From: Salmonirosea aquatica
GTDB taxonomy: Bacteria > Bacteroidota > Bacteroidia > Cytophagales > Spirosomataceae
Length of the DNA stretch: 64,000 nt
Reading direction: 5' to 3'
Assembly (NCBI RefSeq): GCF_009296315.1
Contig: NZ_WHLY01000002.1
Coordinates: 1-64,000, forward strand
Shown here: piece by piece, positions 1 to 8,923 of the stretch
How the letters are laid out: every line of letters starts with the position of its first letter
Position numbering within the stretch: position 1 is the stretch's first letter
Program-made: the position numbers and the translations under genes
Notes under the pieces: generated by a model
Database searches by the model: none
The model's input: only the letters and a program-made list of their open reading frames with translations
What the model was told of the DNA's origin: nothing

Positions 1-585
1 ACGGTCAATAGTCCACTGTACCCCAATCCCTACGCGCTGAATCCTGCCGTAATTGTTGACAGTGATCCGGGACTCACCAGCGACCCCGCGCCGATTGTCA
101 CCACCACGCCCACCGGCCAAACCCTGACGCAAACCGAAACGGAACGCAACTCCAAAGTTTTCGCGTATAGTGGGCTTATCTCCTACGTTGGGCCGAAGTG
201 GCCAGGATTGGGAAACCCTACGCGCCATCCTGAGCCGGGAATATACCCGCCTGATTGATAGCCCTACGGTAAGCGTTGAGGACATAAATTATATAAAAGC
301 CGTCACGCAAAATCTGGATGCCTACGCCAAAGGGTACCCCCTGGCCTTGCTAGTCGGTGAGTTGGTTGACGCCCTCATACGCGGGTACGAGCCTACCCAG
401 GCTTTACAATTCGCAAAAAAACGCCGTCGACGGAAACCAGTACATAACACACCCGGCGACCCCGCGCCATCAGGGAACCGACGCCACGCCCACCGGGCAC
501 CCCAAGCACCAAAGTAGAGTACGGCAAAATAGCCGCTACCGTGATCATAGGATTTTTATTCAAGCAAGCCGTCGAATCCTTATGA
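1..585 (+). CDS. C-terminally membrane-anchored phage protein (5' partial, frameshifted)
   Basis: The gene enters from outside the window and is readable only by changing frame near 185 and again near 420-510. The reconstructed product has a Pro/Thr-rich linker, a soluble domain (around WETLRAILSREY to LVDALIRGYEP), a second Pro/Thr linker (DPAPSGTDATPTG) and a C-terminal hydrophobic segment (IAATVIIGFLFKQAV) just before the stop. The stop overlaps the next start (ATGA). The family is not recognised. Soluble domain, linker and tail anchor is an arrangement shared with other small proteins of this element, which suggests a virion-membrane or cell-envelope protein. The frame changes are probably sequencing indels, since the pieces join without lost conserved sequence. 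Confidence 0.55.
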
Positions 586-1056
586 GCAAGAAACGTAAAG
601 GCATAAGCAATCAAGATTTGATGATAGCCGGGGCCGTGGGAGCCGGGGCGTACGTCCTGAGCAAAGCCCGCGCCGCCAGTAACCTGGACGTTACGCCCGG
701 ACTACCCAAGCAACTACGGGTAAGTTTGGGCCAGGGCCAACTAACGTTTTGTTGCCCCTCAATTTGGAACCGCACGGCGACGAATATTAATATTATCGAA
801 CTACCGTAAGCATCAACACCGCCACCGTAGGCCGGGCGTATCGGTACGAAAAATTCAGGATCAACCCAGCGGACAAACCCAGGCCGACGCTATTGTAAAT
901 ATTCAGTTGCTCGACCTAATCAGCATCATTCCCGAAATCCGGGATTTAGTGCAGGGTAAAACGATACAATTCAACTTCAACGGATTTGTAAAAGCCGAGT
1001 TGCTAAACTTCCCGGTTCAATTCTCCCAAAGTATCAAAATCCCTAGAATCATATAA
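582..1056 (+). CDS. N-terminally anchored small phage protein (frameshifted)
   Basis: The start ATG overlaps the previous stop. The N-terminus reads MSKKRKGISNQDLMIAGAVG, a basic head followed by one short hydrophobic segment (about residues 14-25). The following domain changes frame near 735-765 and again near 835-850, then ends as LLNFPVQFSQSIKIPRII. The C-terminal half (QLLDLISIIPEIRDLVQGK and on) looks beta-rich, loosely like LEA14-type lipid-associated domains, but I do not claim that family. It is probably a bitopic membrane protein of the virion or lysis machinery. No catalytic motif is seen. Confidence 0.5.
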
Positions 1057-1058
1057 AT

Positions 1059-1390
1059 ATGCCGTATTCAGTCTATGGGGTTGACCCTATCCTAATCAGT
1101 CAGGCCGCGCAGCAAGCCCAGGCCGGCACCACTCCCAAAAGCGGGAACGTAATCACCACGATTAGCAGCGCTATAAGTGGCATTGCTGTACCCCTACTGA
1201 CCGCCTTGTTTCCGGGCGGTATCAAAGGCAACGGCAGTATTACCCTTCGTACGGTTCCGTTCCGTACGACCCTAACCAATACCGCAGCAACAGCAGCAGC
1301 GGCCTACTGGATAATATACCGTTGTTGGCCCTGGCTGCCGTGGCTGCCTACTTCCTATTTTTTCGGAAGAAAAAACGAAAGCGTAACTAA
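1059..1390 (+). CDS. Small phage protein with C-terminal membrane anchor and basic tail (frameshifted)
   Basis: The product starts MPYSVYGVDPILISQAAQQ and has an Ala/Gly-rich hydrophobic stretch near residues 37-50. A frame change near 1240 restores a Ser/Asn-rich linker (DPNQYRSNSSSGLLDN), a transmembrane segment (LLALAAVAAYFLFF) and a strongly basic tail (RKKKRKRN). In the unshifted frame the C-terminus is meaningless Trp-rich sequence, which supports the shift. The family is not recognised. By analogy with its neighbours it is likely a small membrane protein with its basic tail in the cytoplasm or facing the nucleic acid. Confidence 0.5.
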
Positions 1391-1451
1391 ATAATTTTCA
1401 AACCAATAACCCCCAATTTTTCACTTTTCACTATTTCAAAATCTATTAGCT

Positions 1452-2052
1452 ATGGCCGAAATTAAAATTTTAACCAACGTCGGTACCATCACCGGAAACA
1501 ACGGAGTAGGCAACGTCTACGCCGCCAGTGAAAGCACCGAAACCAGCAAGCCCAAAATTCTGCTTTTGCCTGAACTGGTAGGCAGTGATGTAAAGTACCG
1601 GTACCTAACGCGCGACATGCGCAACTGGCTCAACAGCGGTAACGCTTCTATCTCAACGGATTTGAACCTGGAACTTTTCAGCAACAAAACCACTGGGATT
1701 TTGTCGACGCTGACGGCTTCATCGTAGAGGATGCCATTGTAGACGAAACCGGAATCGAGCATTTTCAGCGTCAAAACCTGTACTCGATCAAAGGAGTAGG
1801 AGCCACGAACGCCGAAATTGCCGCCATCCGGGTAAGCGTAAGCGGAGCATCCGAAACAGGCGGAAGCGCTACGACGACCACAACGACCGGCACCGGCACC
1901 GCCGCCACCAAAGGCATTATGGACTACTTTAATGAGTTCATTTCCGACCCGTTCAGTTTCATTACCAATAACCCGCTGATTGCCGCCATGATTGGTTTGG
2001 TGTTTGGTATTTCTTCTTCCGTAAGAAAACGAAGGCGCGCCGCCGCCGCTAG
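1452..2052 (+). CDS. Phage membrane-anchored protein, about 200 aa (frameshifted)
   Basis: The start is MAEIKILTNVGTITGNNGVG. The N-terminal 130 residues look beta-rich (ILLLPELVGSDVKYRYL, HFQRQNLYSIKGVGATNAEI) and are followed by a Thr/Gly linker, a predicted amphipathic stretch (MDYFNEFISDPFSFI), a transmembrane segment (NPLIAAMIGLVFGI) and an Arg/Lys tail. Frame changes are needed near 1700 and near 2010. An 85-bp gap precedes the gene, so it may be well expressed. It could be a structural protein, even a minor capsid or spike-base protein, but no family is recognised and it is short for a double-jelly-roll capsid. Confidence 0.5.
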
Positions 2053-2196
2053 GTAATAACCCCCGACGCCCGGAAGCGTAAGCGCCGCCCCTACTAGGCC
2101 AGTTTCCAACCGTGAACGCCCTGGCTATTCCGTAGCCAGGGCAATCACACCAACCCCCAACGAATCACTTTTTTTTAACTCTTAAATTCCAAAATT

Positions 2197-2366
2197 ATGC
2201 GCAAGCCAAAAATGGGCAAATTGCCGAAAAAACCTAAGCTGACGGCCAGCCCCGAGCAAAAGAAAAAGTACCTCTCAAAGGTTGCGTCCATCAAAAAGGA
2301 CTATAACAAGAAAATGAGCGAGTACAAAAATCTATGGCCCTGAGTGCCAAGATTGCCAAAGTATAG
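2197..2366 (+). CDS. Small very basic phage protein (frameshifted near its end)
   Basis: The reconstructed product of about 56 aa begins MRKPKMGKLPKKPKLTASPE and continues with Lys-rich helical sequence (KYLSKVASIKKDYNKKMSEY) to a stop at 2364-2366, reached by one frame change near 2330. Without the shift a stop occurs at 2341. Over a third of the residues are Lys or Arg, so nucleic-acid binding (DNA condensation or a packaging role) is a plausible inference. No family is recognised. It is too short for long-ORF searches and has its own start codon after an A/T-rich stretch. Confidence 0.45.
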
Positions 2367-2446
2367 CCGCCCGCTACCATCCATCCAGAGCAAGCCCGCC
2401 AAACCGGGCTTGCTTTTCCTAAATCACTTTACCCCTACTACGCAAC

Positions 2447-2988
2447 ATGGATACGACACAGCAAGCAAGCGACTTTTTGAAACAGGAAAACATGGCTTTC
2501 TGGCAACTATGGAAAGGTACCAGTAAGGTAAGCGAGTGCGAAAAAGACAACAACCCCACCGCCGACCCAGCCACGCCCAGGAGCATTTTAAAAACGTCCT
2601 GGAACTACTGCCGCCCAACAGCTACCGCCTATCGGTATACCGCAACGCCAGCGGCCAGCGGAGCGCAACAACTTTGAATTTACCAAAGCCGGAGCCGCGC
2701 CCAGCAAGCCGGGGGGCTTTCAAGTGTAAGCAGTTTGCGCGAACAAATGCGCGCCGAACTCATGCAAGATTCCGTATGAAAGAAATGGAAGATAAAATCA
2801 AAAAGCTGGAAGAAAATCAAAACAAGCTTTTTGAAATCCTGGAAGATTTGACGGACGGCGACGGCAACAATGATTTTGCCCAAAGTCTGATTAAGGAATT
2901 TGCATTGGGAGCCATCAAGAATAAAACCGCCGCGCCGGTTGTGATCAATCAGATTCCCCGCGCCAGTGGCGGATTTAACAACCTCTAA
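2447..2988 (+). CDS. Coiled-coil phage protein of unknown function (frameshifted)
   Basis: The N-terminus MDTTQQASDFLKQENMAFWQ is in one frame; the continuation HFKNVLELLPPNSYRLSVYR lies in another, and a local frame change near 2690-2750 restores SLREQMRAELMQDSV. The C-terminal third has a clear coiled coil (KEMEDKIKKLEENQNKLFEI, about residues 118-140) and ends in IPRASGGFNNL. It is hydrophilic with no membrane segment, unlike most neighbours. The family is unknown. The coiled coil suggests oligomerisation, as in a scaffold or internal virion protein. Confidence 0.5.
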
Positions 2989-3028
2989 ACACCTACGTAC
3001 TTTTTAAAACGCTTACACAACGGAACCA

Positions 3029-4002
3029 ATGGAAAAGGACTTACTACAACTTTTGAAAGATTTTGGCCGCGCCTACGATGAAGTACTAGGTACCGAGGAC
3101 ACCATAAAACTAATTGAAGCCCTGACCGAATTTGTAACAAACAACCCGGATGCAGTGCTACAACTGCAAACCGAAATCCACGACAATAACGCATTTTTTG
3201 CCCGCCTGTTGACCAGGGAAGGCGTTGACGAAGCCCCGCGCCGCATTGCCCTATTTCCAAGTTTAACACGGTCAAAAACCCGATGCAGCTATTCAAGCAA
3301 AAAGCCAGTCTATGAAGAATTTAACCGCCGCCGCGCCCTGGCCAGCCAAGTAGACAAAAAGACCGTCGCCAACGTCGGTAAAGTCTTGGTTGCTATGCCC
3401 TCTATCTATTATTGCGATCCAGCGCCCGCAAGCGTTTGGCCCAAAATGAATATGATAAAGTCGTAGCGGGCAACGGGGGAGCGGTCAACCCCGCCAATAT
3501 AGCGCTGCAATTCCGGCAAGCGCTCAGACCGTGGGGATTCTCATTTTTAGGCATCGACGGCGGCACCGATGAAGATACGCTTTACTATCTGGCCGGGGTT
3601 TGCCGGGGCAACGTCTGGTCTGAGGTTACAGCCAGTTATCGGACACTTTACAAAAGCGAACTCATACAGGACATAAGCGACGACGCCAACCCGAAGTTTT
3701 CGCCAAGTTTGTAGCCATCCTGCAAGGCAATGCCGCCCCTACCACGCCCACCGGGGGAGGTGCCACCACCGGCAAAGGCTACACCGCCGAAACCATCCGA
3801 CGTACTCCGCTCTTATCCGCCAGCGATAGCAGCCAAACCGTTACGACGTTGCCGCTGGGTACCAAAACTGAATTTAAGTACTACACCATAGCCAAAAGCG
3901 GGGGCGTAGAAATCAGTACGTTCTGGTCACTTATCGGAACTGGATCGGGTACCCACGGACGGATATATTAAGCGGGCCGACGTCCGCGTATACGCAAACT
4001 AA
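3029..4002 (+). CDS. Phage protein with one membrane segment and an annexin-like repeat (frameshifted)
   Basis: The reconstructed product of about 320 aa begins MEKDLLQLLKDFGRAYDEVL. Frame changes are needed near 3265, 3395, 3700 and 3950. A short hydrophobic segment (KVLVAMALYLLL after reconstruction) lies near residue 120. It is followed by a repeat with the annexin signature order: a GGTDEDTLYYLAGV helix start, then YRTLYKSELIQDISDD. After a Thr/Gly linker the C-terminus (YYTIAKSGGVEISTFWSLIG, then GYIKRADVRVYAN) looks like a small beta domain of SH3 type. Annexin-like repeats are known in some bacterial and phage proteins. Membrane or cell-wall binding is inference. Confidence 0.5.
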
Positions 4003-4008
4003 AATACT

Positions 4009-4556
4009 ATGGGAACGACCTCACAAAGCGGAATTGATTTTATAGCCCTGGAAGAAACGCGCCGTTGTTTTCCAAGCCTGACAGCTTTTTAACCCTGCCT
4101 ATAAGGACACCAACGGCCCCGCCATCGGGTACGGTTGCACCTTCTACGAGGACGGTAGTAAAATCCAGTACGGCCAGCAGATCACAAAAAAAGGGCTGAT
4201 CAACTCTTATTGTACCACGTACGACTAAAGAGGGTACCTAAATAGCTACCTGAACGGGAAAAATATCCGCCTGACGGTTCCCCAATTTGACGCCGTGGTT
4301 CGTTCGTGTACAACGCCGGGCCGGGCAACTTTTTGAAGTCGCAGCTATGGCAGCAAATACAGGTAAATCCCAACGACCTGAACGCCATCGAAGCCGCCTT
4401 TAATCCTGGCCCTACAACGCCAACCGCCGATTGAAGGAAGCCCAGGCGTACGGCCAGCCGGTTTTTAGGAGTGAGGTAACAACCAACATTGCCGGAATCG
4501 GGGCGATCCTGTTAGCCCTGGCGGGCGGCTACCTCATAAACGAAAGCCGTCAATGA
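4009..4556 (+). CDS. GH24 (T4-type) lysozyme with C-terminal membrane anchor (frameshifted)
   Basis: Phage endolysin that cleaves the MurNAc-GlcNAc bond of peptidoglycan. Visible landmarks are MGTTSQSGIDFIALEE (catalytic Glu in the LEE region), YKDTNG (catalytic Asp), IGYGCTFYEDGSKIQYGQQI, and, after frame changes near 4080, 4200-4300 and 4400, QFDAVVSFVYNAGPGNF. The family Thr before IGYG is Ala here (PAIGYG). The reading frame continues after the domain into a hydrophobic segment (NIAGIGAILLALAGGYLI), so the enzyme is tail-anchored in a membrane rather than a soluble endolysin. That fits a virion-associated lytic enzyme. At least four indels break the frame; the order of conserved blocks is intact. 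Confidence 0.7.
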
Positions 4557-4557
4557 T

Positions 4558-4851
4558 ATGCCCGATAAAGTCACAGCCTTTGAACGGCTTTTAGATTTTG
4601 CCATAGGCGGGGGCGCGCTGGAAGGTATCCGGTATATATTTTCCAAAAAAAAGAACGATGCCGAAACGGACAACATCGTGTCTGATAACTGGAAAAAGTA
4701 CGCGGAACATTTGGAAGGGCGGTTTAATCTGCTTATGGAGCAACACGAAATTTTGACGAAAAAGTACAACGAACTCGAACGCAAGTATCAAGAGCTAAAC
4801 TTAGAAGTCCATGGCAAAAGTAATTCTAACCGCAGGCCACGCCGTAGTTAA
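4558..4851 (+). CDS. Coiled-coil phage protein, 97 aa
   Basis: This intact ORF starts one base after the lysozyme stop (TGATATG) and overlaps the start of the amidase. The N-terminal third (LLDFAIGGGALEGIRYIFSK) contains a Gly-rich amphipathic or weak membrane segment. The rest is a long charged helix (YAEHLEGRFNLLMEQHEILT to NELERKYQELNLEV) with heptad character. The family is not recognised. Its place between lysozyme and amidase suggests a lysis accessory or spanin-like role, but the membrane segment is weak and this is inference. Confidence 0.6.
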   Translation: MPDKVTAFERLLDFAIGGGALEGIRYIFSKKKNDAETDNIVSDNWKKYAEHLEGRFNLLMEQHEILTKKYNELERKYQELNLEVHGKSNSNRRPRRS

Positions 4852-5366
4852 CGGCATAGGTACCGGGGCCAAAGTGCCAGGGTTTGACGAAGCCATCGAA
4901 GCCGTAATACTTCGTAATGCCATCGCTACGCGGTTGATTGAACGGGGCGTCAACGTGTACGTCGACCAGAACGAACACCAACGCCGAAACGTGGAGCAAA
5001 ATCAAGGAAATCGCTCACTTTGAAGATGTTCTTTTGGATTTGCATTTTAACGCCGCCAGCCCCCAGGCCACCGGCACCGAGGTATTTTATAAAACCTCAC
5101 GCTTTTTGCAGCCCCAACCGACCGCCGCCAAACTGAGCGCCAGCGTTGCCGATGCCCTACGGATAAAAGACAGGGGAGCCAAGAACGAAAGCCAGAGCCA
5201 ACACAACCGTTTAGGCGTGTTGCATCTGAACCCGGAACGTAGCTTTTTGCTGGAAACGTGCTTTATCACGAACCCCGGCGACGTCCGAGAATACCGGTAC
5301 TATTTTTCCGATGTAGTGCATAATGTTACTGAATTTCTGGCCGAAGAAAGCACCCGCAAAGCATGA
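4811..5366 (+). CDS. N-acetylmuramoyl-L-alanine amidase (Amidase_3), frameshifted
   Basis: Zinc amidase that cuts the MurNAc-L-Ala bond of peptidoglycan. The start MAKVILTAGH carries the first zinc His; the zinc Glu is in FDEAIEAVILRN, the third ligand His in LLDLHFNAASPQATGTEVFY, and the catalytic Glu in FLLETCFITNPGDV. One frame change near 4975-4985 (inside NEHQRR/NTNAETWSKI) joins the two halves. The length, about 185 aa, is a bare catalytic domain without a cell-wall-binding module or signal peptide. It overlaps the upstream ORF by 41 bases and the next start by 4 (ATGA), so the lysis genes are translationally coupled. Two different murein hydrolases in tandem is notable. Confidence 0.8.
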
Positions 5367-5930
5367 AATGGAATGTAAAGGGTACTTCGTGGAGCGTGTT
5401 GCTATTGGGTAGTATCATCCTGTTTGGAGCCGGATACTTTGCCGCCGATACCAGGAGCGCCGCGCCACGCCGTCCAGGAATTGACCGCCGAGCGCGCCGC
5501 CCATATTGATAAAATCAGATCCATCGATCAACAGCTAATAACTGAATATGCGAAACTTGATAGCTGTATAGTAGCCGCCCTGCTGACCCTGACAGCGCCG
5601 CCCGCGCACTCTTGGAACGCTACCGCGCAGCCGGATACCTTGACACCTACGGAAGTCCGCCAGTTGACCAGCCTAACGCCGCAGATCATCAAAGAACTGA
5701 AAATATGCGACGAAGCCCGCCAGATTAACGGCTTGTTGAATGCCAAAATTCAAACCCTGATTGCGGAAACCAGCCGCCAGGAAACCGAAATAAACGACGC
5801 CCAGCAGGGACTAAAAGAGGAAACCGCCCGCCGTTCTGTCATGGAACGGCGGGCCAAACGCCGGGGAAACGTCGTACTAGTCGAAACCTTAGTAATAGCC
5901 GCCGCCATCGTAACCAAAATTTTTCTATGA
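5363..5930 (+). CDS. Bitopic coiled-coil membrane protein, spanin-like (frameshifted)
   Basis: The start ATG overlaps the amidase stop. The N-terminus has a basic residue and one transmembrane segment (SVLLLGSIILFGAGYFAA, about residues 11-28). A frame change near 5440 leads into a long helical region (VQELTAERAAHIDKIRSIDQ, then NAKIQTLIAETSRQETEIND and KEETARRSVMERRAKRR). A second hydrophobic segment (VLVETLVIAAAIVTKIF) ends the protein. The first part resembles an Rz-type inner-membrane spanin; two membrane segments are unusual for that family. Position after lysozyme and amidase supports a lysis role. The middle (about 5570-5650) has two possible frames and may hide another indel. Confidence 0.5.
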
Positions 5931-6901
5931 ATAACCTCACGACCCAAGTAAACCTAATCGGAGTAGCCGCCGCCTACTTTACGTGGAAATACGGCAAAGC
6001 GGCCAAATGGAAGTACCCCGCGTGGGTGCGCCATCGCGTATTTGTTAATGACCAAACTCGTAAAATAATGGGTACCAGTCAGAAGCGTTTGCAGTCGGTT
6101 TTGAAAGATATGCCCTATGAGAGCATTCAGGACTTTATAGCCATCCTGCAACCTACGTTTAGCCTGGAATCTTTTAAACGGTTTGGCGACCCCAACAACC
6201 TAACGCCCGGATTGCGCCGGTTTTGGATCAAGAAAACGGCCAAAGGCATTGACCTAGCCGCCGCCGAGTTAAAGGAGTTTTCCGGAAGCAACCGCGACGA
6301 AGACACCTTAATACAGGACATTCTAGAATTTGCCCAGCAGTACGACACGAACGCCAAGCTACAAGCCTACGTACGCCGCCGCGTGAAGGAAGGCCAGAGC
6401 GCCCGCAGTACCTACGAGCGCCAGAAAATAAAGGACGTCGACACCTTCGTGAAAAACGGATTGCGTACCCTACGCGCCGACACCTTTAAAAAGGAACTGG
6501 CCGAAGTAGCCGCCAACCCGCGTTTTTACTTTGGGCCGTTGCTCGAAATTCCGGAATCGGAAGGTAGTTTTTGGGCATTGACCGACGACCAGCAAACCAA
6601 GTTTGCTACCCAAGCCCTACAACTATTGAAGGGTAAGAAGCTGAAAGGCAAGAAAGGCCGCGCCCAAAACGCGCCGATTAAATTGGACGCCGCCTTTAAA
6701 ATGGAACGTTTGGCCCGCGTCGCTCAGTACCGCGCCCAACAGGCCAGCGGGATCGTAGAACTTGCAAAGAAATGCAGGCGCAGTTTGCGCAATCCCAAGA
6801 GCGCCGCCAGGGATGCCAAGCGAACGAGTAAAAAGGTATTCCCCGCGACCGAAGCCGGTTTACTGGCGTGGGCTGCCAACCCTGGCAAGGGGATATTTTA
6901 G
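5927..6901 (+). CDS. Unknown phage protein, 324 aa
   Basis: This is the first long intact frame of the element, overlapping the previous stop by 4 bases. It has one weak N-terminal hydrophobic stretch (VNLIGVAAAYFTW), then a soluble, basic, mostly helical body: QKRLQSVLKDMPYESIQDFI, LRRFWIKKTAKGIDLAAAEL, and a Lys-rich segment LLKGKKLKGKKGRAQNAP near residue 235. No catalytic motif or known family is seen. The C-terminal 45 residues may be wrong: from 6772 another frame gives MQAQFAQSQERRQGCQANE and a stop at about 6831, so a further indel is possible. Strong basicity and length allow a structural or DNA-associated role. Confidence 0.65.
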   Translation: MNNLTTQVNLIGVAAAYFTWKYGKAAKWKYPAWVRHRVFVNDQTRKIMGTSQKRLQSVLKDMPYESIQDFIAILQPTFSLESFKRFGDPNNLTPGLRRFWIKKTAKGIDLAAAELKEFSGSNRDEDTLIQDILEFAQQYDTNAKLQAYVRRRVKEGQSARSTYERQKIKDVDTFVKNGLRTLRADTFKKELAEVAANPRFYFGPLLEIPESEGSFWALTDDQQTKFATQALQLLKGKKLKGKKGRAQNAPIKLDAAFKMERLARVAQYRAQQASGIVELAKKCRRSLRNPKSAARDAKRTSKKVFPATEAGLLAWAANPGKGIF

Positions 6902-6945
6902 GCGTCGACGGATAACAACCAAGTACCAATACCAATCTATTAGCC

Positions 6946-7275
6946 ATGAAAGAATTTATTTTGATTGCCTTCGCTCACTTCGTTTTATTCCAAATCATTT
7001 TTGGAATCGTCTTGCTGGATGCTGTGCTAGGTATCACGCGCGCCCTGATCAAACGGGAGTTCAAGTACGGGTACCTGACCCAATACCTATACAAGCTTTT
7101 AGCCTATACCGCTGTACTCATTGCCGGGAATCTGGTAGAATATGCCAGCCAGCTAACCGGGCATACGATGGAGTTAATCGGAATCATACCGGTATTTGTC
7201 ACGATTGCGACGGCGGAACTTGGCAGCCTGAAAAAGAAATTCCAATCTGTAACCCCCGCGCCCGATGAAGCCTAA
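6946..7275 (+). CDS. Phage holin family protein
   Basis: A 109-aa protein with three hydrophobic segments (ILIAFAHFVLFQIIFGIVLL, LYKLLAYTAVLIAGNLV, LIGIIPVFVTIATAEL) and the family pattern of LLDAVLGITRALIKREF followed by a loop and a second helix. This is the toxin-secretion/phage-lysis holin type, which forms the inner-membrane lesion that releases or triggers endolysin. It ends in a short charged tail ([15 protein letters not shown]). A 44-bp gap separates it from the upstream gene and it overlaps the next gene by 11 bases. Its lysozyme partner is about 2.4 kb upstream. Confidence 0.75.
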   Translation: MKEFILIAFAHFVLFQIIFGIVLLDAVLGITRALIKREFKYGYLTQYLYKLLAYTAVLIAGNLVEYASQLTGHTMELIGIIPVFVTIATAELGSLKKKFQSVTPAPDEA

Positions 7276-7477
7276 CACTATTTTGATAGCCGTGTTCGTC
7301 TTTCTGGTTTTGCGATCCAGGCGAACCGCCACCCTGACCGGCACCGGCTACCCCACCGCCGCCGACTTTGACGCCCTTAATAAGTTGGTCGTTCATCAAG
7401 CCGCCGTAATCAAAGATTTACAGGAAGATTCGGCCACTCTGATTGAACGCCTCAATCAATCACCTTTTGCTATATGA
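7265..7477 (+). CDS. Small membrane protein of adhesin module 1
   Basis: A 70-aa product starting [20 protein letters not shown], one transmembrane segment followed by a basic stop-transfer, a short Thr/Gly linker, and a helix [20 protein letters not shown] with heptad pattern. It is a paralogue of the 68-aa protein at 9312-9518, which has the same membrane segment, Gly/Thr linker and a FDAL-starting coiled coil. Each copy lies directly upstream of an exported adhesin, so it may be that adhesin's membrane platform or chaperone. It overlaps the next start by 4 bases. Confidence 0.65.
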   Translation: MKPNTILIAVFVFLVLRSRRTATLTGTGYPTAADFDALNKLVVHQAAVIKDLQEDSATLIERLNQSPFAI

Positions 7478-8534
7478 AACGCCTTGTAATACTCGCCCTA
7501 CTCTTTGGCAGCCTGACCGCCCAGGCGCAAATTTCCGCGCCCGCCGTAAAGGATACCATTACCAAAATACTACCCGACAGCCGCCCGCGCGTCGTAACGC
7601 CCGCTAGTATCCGGCAGGCTATATTTCAGGTAGTGGATTTTGCCGACACACTGACCGGGGTACCAGGGCCACAAGGCCCGCAGGGGGTAGCCGGGCCGCA
7701 GGGGGCAACCGGGGCGCAAGGTATTCAGGGGCCGCAAGGGCCGCAGGGAATACAGGGGCCGCAGGGCGTACAAGGGCCGACCGGCCCCGCGCCCGACGTT
7801 TCCAACTATGCGACCCTCGCCGGAACGCAGACATTTACGGGGGTCAAGACTTTTACGCAGGATATCTACATTAATTCGCTACGTGTTGGTTTGGGGGGGG
7901 GAATCTTAATGGCAATACTGTATTGGGTTATTTAGCTGGTAACGCCAACACGACCGGAAACACTAACACCTTTATAGGGTATCATGCTGGGCTATCGAAC
8001 ACCACCGGAAATAGTAATATAGTACTAGGCTATCAGGCTGGGCTATCGAGCACCACCGGAAGCAATAATGTGTTTCTAGGCGTACACGCGGGCTATTTTG
8101 TCACAACCGGAGGCAACAATCTTTTTTTAGGAAGACAAGCGGGAAGGTATATAGCCGACGGGACTACCGTACTGAGCAATCCAGCCAATTCCCTTTTTTT
8201 AGGCTACAATACCAAAGCGCTCGCAGATGGACAAACCAACCAAATTGTAATTGGTCACGATGCCACCGGGCTAGGTAACAATACGACCGTACTGGGTAAT
8301 TCTTCTACCACCTTTACCCGGCTTTTTGGAAACGTTGGTATAGGCACTTCCACTAATGCCGGGTATGGATTGGATGTGAACGGTACGGGGCGGTTTACCG
8401 GTTTAACGACATTTCAGGCCGGAACCGAACACACCACAGCCGGAGCGGGAATAATACTCAAAACGCCGGACGGTACCAAGCGCTACAAAATCACCATCGA
8501 CAACTCTGGCAATCTAATTACCACTTTACAGTAA
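7474..8534 (+). CDS. Exported collagen-like phage fibre with repeat head (frameshifted at a G run)
   Basis: The N-terminus [19 protein letters not shown] is a Sec signal peptide. Next comes an anchoring domain ([20 protein letters not shown]) related to that of the spike at 9518. Residues about 64-107 are Gly-X-Y collagen-like repeats ([20 protein letters not shown] and on). A frame change at the G run near 7893-7901 restores [19 protein letters not shown]. The rest is a ladder of about 20-residue repeats ([34 protein letters not shown]), typical of trimeric fibres and adhesin heads, ending in a small beta domain ([16 protein letters not shown]). Role: receptor-binding fibre, probably a trimer. 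A signal peptide on a phage fibre is unusual. Confidence 0.75.
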
Positions 8535-8539
8535 TTTCC

Positions 8540-8923
8540 ATGAAAAAGCTATTTTCAATTCTACTGCTATTCCTTTCCCTGGCCGCGACCGGGCAAGATG
8601 TTACCATTCCTTTGGAGGAATTTACCTTGGAAATCCCCAGGGTGAACGCACTAGTCGTGCGACCCATCGGAGCGCCTTATCTGGCTCCCAATCCGGCGGA
8701 TACCGTGCAAAAAATAATGGTTCAAAATGTCTACTACGAATTGCGTTCAGCGGTACTTACCAGAGCCGCCGAAGAGGGCAACAAGACCCTACCAAACTCA
8801 AAGTACCAGCTCGTAAATAAGTACATTGATAGAAGTGTAACCCCTTCGGATACCGCCGAAATAAACGCTTTTTTTAGGTACGTTAATTGGCCTTTAAAGG
8901 TGAAACTACCTAGCCAGGAATGA
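8540..8923 (+). CDS. Exported phage protein, unknown
   Basis: A 127-aa product with a clear Sec signal peptide (MKKLFSILLLFLSLAATGQ, cut after TGQ or nearby) and a mature part without membrane segments (VTIPLEEFTLEIPRVNALVV, LTRAAEEGNKTLPNSKYQLV). The C-terminus LKVKLPSQE overlaps the DUF1353 start by 4 bases. The family is not recognised. It sits between the two adhesin modules; export suggests a periplasmic or surface partner of the fibres, such as an adaptor or chaperone, but nothing in the sequence proves it. Confidence 0.6.
   Translation: MKKLFSILLLFLSLAATGQDVTIPLEEFTLEIPRVNALVVRPIGAPYLAPNPADTVQKIMVQNVYYELRSAVLTRAAEEGNKTLPNSKYQLVNKYIDRSVTPSDTAEINAFFRYVNWPLKVKLPSQE

Noticed and set aside
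3029-4002. Annexin repeat as evidence of transfer from a eukaryote
   Set aside because: Annexin-like repeats occur in bacteria and phages; one degenerate repeat gives no support for eukaryotic origin.
7660-7795. Gly-rich repeats as a CRISPR or tandem DNA repeat
   Set aside because: The repeats code for collagen-like Gly-X-Y in one frame and have no spacers; no CRISPR array or cas gene occurs in the window.
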